Assembly (NCBI GenBank): GCA_028289585.1 | Contig: JANQPI010000010.1 | Span: 310,001-374,000 of the forward strand | DNA length: 64,000 bases | Source of the DNA: Candidatus Zixiibacteriota bacterium | GTDB lineage: Bacteria; Zixibacteria; MSB-5A5; GN15; FEB-12 | Reading direction: 5' to 3' | Part shown: positions 1-8,467 of the stretch, one piece after another | How positions within the stretch are numbered: position 1 is the first letter of the stretch | Layout: every line of letters starts with the position of its first letter | Program-made: the position numbers and the translations under genes | Notes under the pieces: generated by a model | The model's input: the letters and a program-made list of their open reading frames with translations, nothing else | Databases searched by the model: none | Told to the model about the DNA's origin: nothing

Positions 1-12
1 GCGGTAGCGGTA

Positions 13-1353
13 TTGATAGTTCTGACATTTGCTCTGGCCGCAGGTAACTTCCATGACAGCCAATCTCGATACGAAGCAGCCCTCGCAGAGAATCTGAAGC
101 GCTACGAGGGAATGACCGACTGGTATCGAGTTCGCGAAGCAAGCATCATGTTGCCTCCGCAACCGCTGGCACTTCTGGTGTCGGGAGTCAGCAATGACAT
201 TGGACGTAAGATCGATGTCACGCCTGGTGGTGCACCCGTCGCCTACGGCAGCCGCTATGGCGACGAACCGATCTTTGCGGTCTTTCAAACGCTTGACCTA
301 CTGTTCATCTTCCTCGTCGTCTTCTCCCTCTTCGCCGTCCTGCTGGGCTACAATTCAATTTGCGGAGAACGCGAACAGGGCACACTGAAACTCGCCCTGT
401 CAGGGACCGTGACACGGTCGACCTTGCTTATGGGCAAAGCTACCGGAGCGCTGCTTGCGTTGGGGTCGGCATTGACCATCGCACTCCTCGTTGGCATTCT
501 TCTCTTTCCTCTCTTGCGTGTACCGCTTTCCGGCACTGACTGGATACGTGCCGCGGTAATCTGCCTGATAGGATTGCTCTTCTTCGCTGTCTGGCTGATT
601 CTTTCGATAGGCGTATCGGCCGTCGTGCGTCGACCTTCATCGTCGTTCCTCGTACTACTTATCATCTGGATCGTTTCGCTCCTCGTCATTCCGCGAGTCG
701 CGGTCGTTGCCTCGAACTACCTGAGCGATGTACCATCGGTCGATGAGGTTGATTCACGCATGGCCAGCTATCGGCGTGATGTCAATCTCGAACAGCGCGA
801 TGCCCTGGCATCGTATCAGGGTCCATCGACCGAGTTGACGGAGGATCCGATGGCTGGCGTTATGCACTTTCAGGAATACATGGATTCGATAAATCAGATT
901 GCAACGCAACGTACACAAGAGCAATGGGCTCGATTGACCGAGGAGCGCGATAATGCATCACGCGAACGAGAGATGCTCGCCCTCACACTCAGCCGTATTT
1001 CTCCCGCGGCGTGCCTTACACTGGCCGCATCCCATGTGGCCGGGACAGAACTTTCGCTCAAGCATCGATTTCATGAACAGGCAGATGCATATGAGGACAT
1101 CTTCTCGTCCTTCCTGACCGAGAAGACTGGAATGACCATGGGTGGTGGAATGATGTTCATCATCGCCACCGATGATGACCAACAGGTAGAAGAGCTGATC
1201 GATCCATCGGAGATTCCTGAGTTTTCCTTTCAGTCCCCACAGCTCGCTGAGTCGATGACGACCGCTGGAATAGACATCGGGCTCTTGGGTATGTTTGGTT
1301 TACTCTTCATCCTGGGTGGTGTCGTCGCCTTCCGCAACTACGATGTGCGATAG
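13..1353 (+). CDS. ABC-2 family transporter permease (start may lie upstream of the window)
   Basis: 446-aa multi-TM ORF; 'GEREQGTLKLALSGTVTRSTLLMGKATGALLALG' is typical of ABC-2 permeases; C-terminal TM ending 'VVAFRNYDVR'. Confidence 0.8.
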   Translation: MIVLTFALAAGNFHDSQSRYEAALAENLKRYEGMTDWYRVREASIMLPPQPLALLVSGVSNDIGRKIDVTPGGAPVAYGSRYGDEPIFAVFQTLDLLFIFLVVFSLFAVLLGYNSICGEREQGTLKLALSGTVTRSTLLMGKATGALLALGSALTIALLVGILLFPLLRVPLSGTDWIRAAVICLIGLLFFAVWLILSIGVSAVVRRPSSSFLVLLIIWIVSLLVIPRVAVVASNYLSDVPSVDEVDSRMASYRRDVNLEQRDALASYQGPSTELTEDPMAGVMHFQEYMDSINQIATQRTQEQWARLTEERDNASREREMLALTLSRISPAACLTLAASHVAGTELSLKHRFHEQADAYEDIFSSFLTEKTGMTMGGGMMFIIATDDDQQVEELIDPSEIPEFSFQSPQLAESMTTAGIDIGLLGMFGLLFILGGVVAFRNYDVR

Positions 1354-1365
1354 GTAGGTTGTGTA

Positions 1366-2811
1366 ATGCTAGGACTACTCTTGACCAAGGAACTGCGCTC
1401 AATTCTGCTGTCGCAGAAAGTTATCGGCACGCTCACGATTATTGCGTTGCTGATGATTCTGTCGACGATACTGGGTGTCGCCGAGTACCGCTTCGCACAC
1501 CAGCAGTATGTCCGGGCGACAACGCTCGCCGAGGAAAAACTTTCCGAGCGGACAAACTGGCATATGGCAAGCCTCGACATCCACCGGGAACCCGACCCCC
1601 TGCAGATTCTGATCGCCGGAACGCATTACGATCAAGGACGGTTCTCTCCCATCAACCAGCAGCAGGCGGTAGAGTTGCGACAGAGTCCGTATTCCGATGA
1701 CCCGCTCTTCTCGCTCTTCCGCATGGTCGATTTCGCGTTTGTCGTGACGATAGTGATCTCACTTTTTGCACTGTTGTTCACGTTCGATGCCGTGAGCGGC
1801 GAGCGTGAATCCGGTACCCTGAAGCTGATGATGTCCAACGCGATCGCTCGACGCACACTCGTTCTGGCAAAGGGGCTGGGAGCATGGCTGGGACTTGTCC
1901 TGCCACTCGGCGTGCCGATCTTGATTTCGATGCTCATTATCGTGCTTTCAGGCGTCACGTTGACGACCGGAGATTGGACCCGTATCGCGATGGTCATCGG
2001 TGTCGGTCTGTTGACAACGACAGTCTTTGTGATGCTTGGCCTGTTCTTCTCGTCAGTCACACGATCAAGTCAGACCTCGTTCCTTCTTTCCCTCATCTCA
2101 TGGATCGCATTCGTGCTCATTCTTCCTAAGCTGGCGATCGTTTCAGCCGGACAGATTCAGCCGGTCGCCTCAGCAGCCGAAATTGCCGCGACGCGCAATA
2201 CTTACTCTGAGGACATGTGGAATTCGTTCTACCGCAGCCTCGAGGATAGATTCGATTTCGGTGACGAGGGGCTTAGCGATGAGGAACGCGACACGCGGCT
2301 GTGGGAGCGTATGGAGGAGCAAAACGCTTTACGCGACAGCATTCGTACGGAAATCGAGTCGTTTGATCGGACACTACGCGAGCGGTGGCGTAATGAACAA
2401 CGTCAGCAACAAACGCTCGCCTTCGCGCTTGCGAAAGTCTCTCCGGTGGGGCTCTTCCAGCTTGCAACACAGCGTCTGTCGGGTACGGATGTTGATGTCA
2501 AATCCCGACAAGAACAGGCGATGACTGCCTATCGCGAGGACTTCCTGGATTTCGCCCAACAGAAAGTCGCAGAGGATCCCCAGGCGGGGACGGTGTCAAT
2601 TTCGATTTCAACAGAGAGCGGGACATCGATCCGCGGTGATCGGGATCGGACGCGCATTGATGTCAGTGAGATGCCCCGGTATCAACAACCAGAGGTTGGG
2701 ACAGGTGCTCAGATCGCCAGCGTGCTGCCTGACATTGGCATCCTCGGGCTTATGGTTCTACTGCTGGCCGGGATGACCGTTGCCGGGATTCACCGCTACG
2801 ACGTTCGTTAG
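1366..2811 (+). CDS. ABC-2 family transporter permease, paralogous to the preceding gene
   Basis: 481-aa ORF; 'SGERESGTLKLMMSNAIARRTLVLAKGLGAWLGL'; C-terminus 'AGIHRYDVR' parallels the upstream gene. Confidence 0.8.
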   Translation: MLGLLLTKELRSILLSQKVIGTLTIIALLMILSTILGVAEYRFAHQQYVRATTLAEEKLSERTNWHMASLDIHREPDPLQILIAGTHYDQGRFSPINQQQAVELRQSPYSDDPLFSLFRMVDFAFVVTIVISLFALLFTFDAVSGERESGTLKLMMSNAIARRTLVLAKGLGAWLGLVLPLGVPILISMLIIVLSGVTLTTGDWTRIAMVIGVGLLTTTVFVMLGLFFSSVTRSSQTSFLLSLISWIAFVLILPKLAIVSAGQIQPVASAAEIAATRNTYSEDMWNSFYRSLEDRFDFGDEGLSDEERDTRLWERMEEQNALRDSIRTEIESFDRTLRERWRNEQRQQQTLAFALAKVSPVGLFQLATQRLSGTDVDVKSRQEQAMTAYREDFLDFAQQKVAEDPQAGTVSISISTESGTSIRGDRDRTRIDVSEMPRYQQPEVGTGAQIASVLPDIGILGLMVLLLAGMTVAGIHRYDVR

Positions 2812-2838
2812 CTAGATGCACAGGATATCGCCATGAAA

Positions 2839-2866
2839 CAAGCCGACCCCGAAGTGAGTCGGCTTG
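2839..2866 (+). terminator. Candidate hairpin downstream of the permease pair
   Basis: CAAGCCGAC-N10-GTCGGCTTG perfect 9-bp stem after the stop at 2811; no clear T-tract. Confidence 0.4.
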
Positions 2867-2947
2867 CTAGCATGTAAGTCTTATGCGGCCTGGCCGCTAT
2901 AAACTCAGGTCCGTGTGTCGTGCTATCGTCACTCTGTTTCTCATCCA

Positions 2948-3751
2948 TCAACTCTCCTCCATCGCCGTGTAGTCCAGTTCGGAGCCGAGCAGGCTGTGCG
3001 GAATCAAAAAGATGATAAGCGTCACGAGCGACGCTGCCACCACCCACCAGCGACCGTTCTTTCCGTGCAGGCGCCAGGCCGCTACCAGCCAGAAAATCCA
3101 GGCGACTGCCGTCTTGTTGTCGGTGAGATCAGTACCGAACGGCCAGCCGGTCCAGTACGCGTCAAACGCGAACTTCTGCACGATCGGGCCGAGAATCATG
3201 CCACCGAGTGTCAGCAATCCGATCGTCCAGTAGGTCAAGGGGCGAAGCGACGGCTTGCCAACGGCTGCTTCCAGTCCCGTCCGACTCGACAGGAGCATGG
3301 CGAAGAACATGAAGAAGATGTGGGGGATGAGCACGTACGCAGGAACGGGTCCGCGAAATCGCATGATCACCGGTGTTTCGGTGAGCATTTGTGGCTCCAG
3401 GTTCGGCGAGTGCACCTCAATTTGATACATCACCTTGCCGGCCGCCGGTTGACGGGGAATGACACTAATCAGCGAATCTCCCGATCGCTGCATGGGGATT
3501 CGTGACCAATCGTCGTGACTGCGGTAGCGCTTGAATATCAGGTCACCGCTGATCTCTAAGTTGGGGGCAGCCAGAACCAGTCGGTAGTCGTCTACTGTCT
3601 CGTGGCTGGTCAGAAGGGTGAAGTCGATTTCGGAGCCGGCTAACTCGGCCGTGCCGCTGATCGGGTACGATGGTCCGGTAGTCCGCTGGTAGATGGCAAA
3701 GCCGAGAGTGATGATTACCGCTAAGATCCAGAGAGTTATCGAACGCGTCAT
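2948..3751 (-). CDS. Hypothetical membrane protein (N-terminal TM, extracytoplasmic domain, C-terminal TM helices)
   Basis: 267-aa ORF with hydrophobic N-terminus and several C-terminal hydrophobic segments; family not recognised. Confidence 0.65.
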   Translation of the reverse strand: MTRSITLWILAVIITLGFAIYQRTTGPSYPISGTAELAGSEIDFTLLTSHETVDDYRLVLAAPNLEISGDLIFKRYRSHDDWSRIPMQRSGDSLISVIPRQPAAGKVMYQIEVHSPNLEPQMLTETPVIMRFRGPVPAYVLIPHIFFMFFAMLLSSRTGLEAAVGKPSLRPLTYWTIGLLTLGGMILGPIVQKFAFDAYWTGWPFGTDLTDNKTAVAWIFWLVAAWRLHGKNGRWWVVAASLVTLIIFLIPHSLLGSELDYTAMEES

Positions 3752-3853
3752 TTGCCTATGCCCTCACAGTGAAACGAGAACATAGATTTTAGGCCTCGGT
3801 TAGCCAACTCCAATCGGTCGGACGGCCTCGTGGGCGGCTGGTTTTGGAGTGTA

Positions 3854-3879
3854 GTGACCCACCCCGGAAGGTGGGTCAC
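3854..3879 (-). terminator. Hairpin terminator downstream of the S74-domain gene
   Basis: GTGACCCACC-ccggaa-GGTGGGTCAC, 10-bp perfect stem, about 40 nt past the stop at 3918. Confidence 0.55.
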
Positions 3880-3917
3880 CGCAGTTTCTGAGTCCGGACT
3901 ACCTAGAAATGTCCAGA

Positions 3918-5681
3918 TTACTTGAGACCGTACTCCTTGTCGTTGCCGCTCTGAGCGGAGACCAACTGCCGCACTAGTGACTTCAGCTCCTCGATCTGAG
4001 CCTGTTGCTCTTTCATCGCCTCAACCAGTATCGGCGCAAGACGGGAGTAGTCGACGGACTTGTATCCTTCGCTGTCGGTCTTGACCACCTCCGGATAGAG
4101 AGACTCGACCTCCTGGGCAATGAAGCCGAGGTGTGTCCGGTCGTCGAAACTCCGCCCGTTCTGTTCGTCCTGTTTCCATGTGTACGAGACACCCCGAAGG
4201 TTCATTAGATTGGCAAGAGCATCACTCAGTTGATGCACGTTGTCTTTGAATCGGGCATCGGAACAGGCGCTGATCGTTCCGGTGTAGCAGATGTCACCAT
4301 CGACATTAAGAGCGATCGACTCATCCAGCGCTGTGCCAATACTCACAGTCGACTCTGCATAGATGTTGCCGGCTGAGTCTATCGATGCCACCGTATCACC
4401 AACCTGATCGATCACTTCCAGACCTGCGTGATGAATCCTGGTGCCACCATTCGGATCGAAGGTACCTGTCCCACTCAAGTCCGCGTTGGAGTTCAGCTCG
4501 ATTTCACCAGGGCTGATGTACGTATCATCGCGATAGTCCGTAGCGGCGACGTCGAAGTGAACGCGAACGCGAATGAAACGGAAGTTGTCAAGTCCTCCGT
4601 CAATCATCACCGTCGTGTCCCCCAGTGTATCGATCACAACCATGCCGTCGTTGCGAATACTCATCTTCTTGTTGAGCGATCCGAAACCTACCAGCGAAAT
4701 TTTGTCACCCTTCTTCTGGCCGCCATTGATGAACAGAGTAGTATCACCGAGCGAATCGAGCATCGCCATGACCGGTCCAGCGTCGGAAACTTCGGTCCGG
4801 ACAAGACCTTTGAACTCAGGATCTGCGATGTCATCGACTGATGTCCATTTACCGATTGACGTGCCTCGACGGATTCTGACCTCACCGTCCTCGAGCACCG
4901 TCATGGAGTCACCCACTGAGTCAGCCAGCGAGATGAATCCTCCGGCCTCGTATGACCCGATCTCTACAACTCGCGTGGTGTCAAAGCCCCCATTCTTGAT
5001 GTTATCAAAGCTCATCCGCCCCGGCGGTACGACCTCCGTACGAATGAGCGGTTCACCCGGCGGCAGTCCGGCTACCAATTCGGTAATGACACCGTTGCCG
5101 AATGGATTCAGATCACTCCAGGCGCGAATGACTCCGGAGCTATCACGGCCGGTGAAGGAGATCCCCGCAGGCTCGATCTTTGTAATAACCACCTGCGCGG
5201 CGCCGCTGCCGTTGTCATCTTTGACTCCGCTGAGGGTAATCGTTGTGTCGCCAAGTGAATCGGTAAGAAACAGCTGATTGGGTGCTGATAGAACATCACC
5301 GCGTAGCGAGGTTGAAACGGCTGAGAGTGGCGACGAGGTGAGTCGTACTCGCGGTGTCAGCGGTAGGTCGGCATTGACTTGAATCTCCAGCCAGAGTGAG
5401 TCCGGCCGGATACCGATCACCGAGAAGTCCAATGGCGTGGATTGACCCAGGATGACGCTGTACAGGCCGTCGTCGACCGTCACCAGATTGACTTCTTCCC
5501 ACAGTACGCCGCCCCCGACTGCTACATCGTAGAGCCTGAAGGTAAGGTCAACGGGACCGTTTACAGGTGATCCCCCGGAATCAAGAAGCCTGCCCTGATG
5601 AGTCATCGTCATCGGTACAGCGGCAGCATCGATGGCAATCAGAGACAATACGACGCACGTGAGGGCTTTGAGAAAACGCAT
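3918..5681 (-). CDS. Surface/secreted repeat protein with C-terminal peptidase S74 (intramolecular chaperone) domain
   Basis: Signal peptide; repeated 'DSLGDTT'-like motifs; C-terminal 'CSDARFKDNVHQLSDALANLMNLRGVSYTWK...HLGFIAQEVESLYPEVV...VDYSRLAPILVEAMKEQQ' typical of S74. Confidence 0.85.
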   Translation of the reverse strand: MRFLKALTCVVLSLIAIDAAAVPMTMTHQGRLLDSGGSPVNGPVDLTFRLYDVAVGGGVLWEEVNLVTVDDGLYSVILGQSTPLDFSVIGIRPDSLWLEIQVNADLPLTPRVRLTSSPLSAVSTSLRGDVLSAPNQLFLTDSLGDTTITLSGVKDDNGSGAAQVVITKIEPAGISFTGRDSSGVIRAWSDLNPFGNGVITELVAGLPPGEPLIRTEVVPPGRMSFDNIKNGGFDTTRVVEIGSYEAGGFISLADSVGDSMTVLEDGEVRIRRGTSIGKWTSVDDIADPEFKGLVRTEVSDAGPVMAMLDSLGDTTLFINGGQKKGDKISLVGFGSLNKKMSIRNDGMVVIDTLGDTTVMIDGGLDNFRFIRVRVHFDVAATDYRDDTYISPGEIELNSNADLSGTGTFDPNGGTRIHHAGLEVIDQVGDTVASIDSAGNIYAESTVSIGTALDESIALNVDGDICYTGTISACSDARFKDNVHQLSDALANLMNLRGVSYTWKQDEQNGRSFDDRTHLGFIAQEVESLYPEVVKTDSEGYKSVDYSRLAPILVEAMKEQQAQIEELKSLVRQLVSAQSGNDKEYGLK

Positions 5682-6048
5682 GAGTCTACTCCCAGTCTGT
5701 GGATTCGGAATGTTGGCTAATCCGACAAACTACCCAATGTGGGTGGTTTTGTCTACGAACATTCCTATGGGCTGCGCGAGGGGTGTCATGCTCGTGCGCG
5801 TATGGTTAACTGTAGCAGATGGTTATGGGCGGCGCTGTTTGAGGTGGACGCCGATTTGCTCGTTGCGTAGGGGTCAGATGAGAATTCGCAAAAAGCTCTA
5901 TTGGTCGACTTTCATGGTCATCCTAACCGTGCGTAGCCGGTATCCACCGACAATATGGGTCACCCGTGACCAATATAGCTAGCTTCTCCGACTAGAGTAC
6001 GTATCCACGCGCAAGATTCCGGCCTGCCGAATGCTGCGCTACGTGTTG

Positions 6049-6073
6049 CCCCTCGGCTCCGCTTGGGGTGACT
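6049..6073 (-). repeat. Diverged copy of the same REP-like repeat
   Basis: CCCCTCGGCTCCGCTTGGGGTGACT; reverse complement AGTCACCCCAAGCGGAGCCGAGGGG. Confidence 0.5.
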
Positions 6074-6361
6074 GGGGATACACAGCTCACCCTTCCTGAC
6101 AGTGTGTGCGGCAGTCGCTCTCGGGTCGACGCATCCTCGTTAGCACACGGTAGCTTCTAGCAGCTTTGTCGTCGTGACAGAATGTAGCGCCGCGGTCCGT
6201 TATCCGACCAATTGGCCCGGGGGTTGCTCCCTTAACCGTGGACAGCTGTCACCGAGTGCATTTAGTCGACTGACAGACAACGACTTATCCGTGCCGCTCC
6301 GGTGATGTACAGACAGGGAGTCTGCAATCTCTCGCACATGCTAGCTGGGAGTGTCGAACGC

Positions 6362-7366
6362 ATGGTACGAACACTGAAACTGATTCTTCTCCTCACCGGT
6401 CTGGCGGCGATTTCGGCCCCGGCCGACGATATTCTCATCCCCGGCTTCCCGCTCGGGGTTGGGCGGTCGGTCGATGCCTCGATCTTTGAACCATACCTGC
6501 CCGCTCTGCAAGCGGTTGCAGATACGCTCAAGGAAAATCGCAACGCCTACGCGATCGTCTCGGGGAGTGCCGATGGAAACCGCTTCTCAGCGCAGCACGA
6601 CGCCAAGAACCCGACTCTCGCCCTCGGACGTGCCCACGCACTACGTGATCTGATGGTCACCCGATTCGAGGTCAACCCCCGTCAGTTGGTCGTTCAGACT
6701 GTCGAGCCGGAGGGTAAGGGTGACTCGTTACGTTCGGCCGGCATTCGAGTCGTCTTTGAGGAAGACCCGATTGACATCCGGATCGCCTCGCTTGAGCAGT
6801 GGATCGAGCAGCATATCAACGAACATCCCTCCCTCGTACCCCAGCCGATGGAACCGCTCCCGCCCGAGACAACGATTGTCATTGAGCGGTCGTCGTCACC
6901 GCTCGCCGATTTCGGTGTCAAGCTCGGGATAGGGGCATCGACGACGCCGTTCGGCAGTCTCCCGGTGGCGACCGGAGGCGTGACCTGGAAACGGATCGTC
7001 TTTGTCGAAGCTCAATTCGGCCACAGTATCTGGCTCGACGGGTTCGAGCTACGGGGTGTTACTTTCAGCACTCGTCAACGGCTGGCCAGTGCGTATCTTG
7101 CTGTCTATCCGTGGGAGACGATTCCGGTCGGTTTTGTCGGTGGCTGGAAACGGGCCGAGACAATGGACTGGGATTCATTCCGGTACCTTCGTATCTCCGA
7201 GGGGCCAATGATTGGTGTCCGTGTCGAGCCACTGCACTGGTTGTCGATAACCGGCACCTATACGCCAGCGAAACAACGAACCGCGACGTTCGCGTCATCT
7301 GAAAATGAATTCGGACAGCTCGCACTGTCGATTTCAGTCATCCAGATTTGGGGAGGTGACCGATGA
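6362..7366 (+). CDS. OmpA-like outer-membrane/periplasmic protein
   Basis: Signal peptide after ATG 6362; 'ALQAVADTLKENRNAYAIVSGSADGN...LALGRAHALRDLMVTRFEVNPRQLVVQTVEPEGKGDSLRSAGIRVVFEE' resembles an OmpA C domain; C-terminal barrel-like segment. Confidence 0.6.
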   Translation: MVRTLKLILLLTGLAAISAPADDILIPGFPLGVGRSVDASIFEPYLPALQAVADTLKENRNAYAIVSGSADGNRFSAQHDAKNPTLALGRAHALRDLMVTRFEVNPRQLVVQTVEPEGKGDSLRSAGIRVVFEEDPIDIRIASLEQWIEQHINEHPSLVPQPMEPLPPETTIVIERSSSPLADFGVKLGIGASTTPFGSLPVATGGVTWKRIVFVEAQFGHSIWLDGFELRGVTFSTRQRLASAYLAVYPWETIPVGFVGGWKRAETMDWDSFRYLRISEGPMIGVRVEPLHWLSITGTYTPAKQRTATFASSENEFGQLALSISVIQIWGGDR

Positions 7367-8283
7367 ACCGGTTACACTCGGCGCTCATTCTTTTGCTGCT
7401 CTTTGTCGGTGTTTTCTTCGGACCTACTAACTGTTCGAGTCCGCTCGATTCGAATGAGGATCCCGACGGACCGGGGGGGCCGTTCGGCGGTGAGGGGAAT
7501 CAGACCGACACGATCATTGTGACCGACACGCTCATCACTGTCGACACGATTATCCTGGGCGATACGAACCTGGTCGTCGATACAGTGATTATTGTCGATA
7601 CGGTTTTCACCGGAGATACGCTGTTCGTCTTCGACACGGTCTTCCAGACCGATACCCTCGAGACGGTCGATACGATCTTCACCGGTGATACGCTGTTCGT
7701 CTTCGATACGGTCTTTCAGACCGATACATTAGCCACGGTCGACACGCTGTTGCTGTTTGACACGCTCTTCTCAGTTGATACGATCGTGCTGACCGACTCG
7801 ATCTTTTTCGACACGCTAACCCTGGTTGATACGCTCTTCCGAGATACGTTAGTCATCGTCGATACGATCATCTCCGGCGATACGGTCTTCCAGACCGATA
7901 CGCTTGTCGTTGTCGATTCGCTCTTCTTTGACACGCTGTTCGTCGTTGATACGGTCTTCGATGGCGATACCGTTTTTATACCCGACACCGTTATCGTACT
8001 TGATTCGATCTTCTTTGATACGCTCTTCCAGATCGATACGCTGTTCACTGGCGATACGATCTTCGTTGTCGACACTCTGTTCGGCGACACATTGTTCATC
8101 ACCGATACGGTTGAGATACCGGTCTTCGACACGATCGCGATTGTCGATACGTTGCTGAAGACAGATACGATCAAGATCAAGGTCGTACGTTTCGATACGA
8201 TCTTCGTGGTCGATACGGTCGAGGTGCCGTGTGATGACGATGACGATGATGACGATGATGACGACGACAGCAACACGCATTAG
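7363..8283 (+). CDS. Exported DT-repeat protein with C-terminal poly-aspartate tail
   Basis: 306-aa ORF overlapping the previous gene (ATGA); signal peptide; about 37 'DT' dipeptides at regular 4-8 residue spacing; ends C-D12-SNTH. Confidence 0.7.
   Translation: MNRLHSALILLLLFVGVFFGPTNCSSPLDSNEDPDGPGGPFGGEGNQTDTIIVTDTLITVDTIILGDTNLVVDTVIIVDTVFTGDTLFVFDTVFQTDTLETVDTIFTGDTLFVFDTVFQTDTLATVDTLLLFDTLFSVDTIVLTDSIFFDTLTLVDTLFRDTLVIVDTIISGDTVFQTDTLVVVDSLFFDTLFVVDTVFDGDTVFIPDTVIVLDSIFFDTLFQIDTLFTGDTIFVVDTLFGDTLFITDTVEIPVFDTIAIVDTLLKTDTIKIKVVRFDTIFVVDTVEVPCDDDDDDDDDDDDSNTH
7609..7752 (+). repeat. 72-bp tandem repeat (two near-identical copies) inside the DT-repeat gene
   Basis: 'accgg(a/t)gatacgctgttcgtcttcga(c/t)acggtctt(c/t)cagaccgatac' at 7609 and again at 7681; encodes FTGDTLFVFDTVFQTDTLxTVDTx twice. 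Confidence 0.85.
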
Positions 8284-8327
8284 CGTGCGACTATAACGCT
8301 ACGATTCGATCAGAATAGTTCTGTGGC

Positions 8328-8355
8328 AAAGCCGACCCCTTTTGGGGTCGGCTTT
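8328..8355 (+). terminator. Strong hairpin terminator after the DT-repeat gene
   Basis: AAAGCCGACCCC-tttt-GGGGTCGGCTTT, 12-bp perfect stem followed by T-rich sequence. Confidence 0.8.
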
Positions 8356-8467
8356 CTTGATTGCCCATATCTCGCCGCCCTGCGCACCGTTCAACAACAT
8401 ACCCTCTCGGGTAGTTGCTCTTCAATCGCTTACAAGTAGAGCACAGTCTGCGGCCAACAAGGCACGA

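Noticed and set aside
5632-6300. ORF 5632-5982 (+) and the ~600-bp gap before the OmpA-like gene as a possible ncRNA
   Set aside because: ORF is Arg/Trp-rich and overlaps the S74 gene start. Apart from a diverged REP-like repeat I could not identify any known RNA structure by eye.
7500-8220. Apparent repeat array, considered as CRISPR or minisatellite
   Set aside because: No constant repeat plus unique spacers. It is a continuous open frame with codon-level periodicity, so it is a coding repeat.
7716-8280. Two long minus-strand ORFs (186 and 143 aa) opposite the DT-repeat gene
   Set aside because: They arise because the repeated GAT-ACG coding pattern has no stops in reverse frames. Products are low-complexity SVST/DRI repeats without signals or SD.
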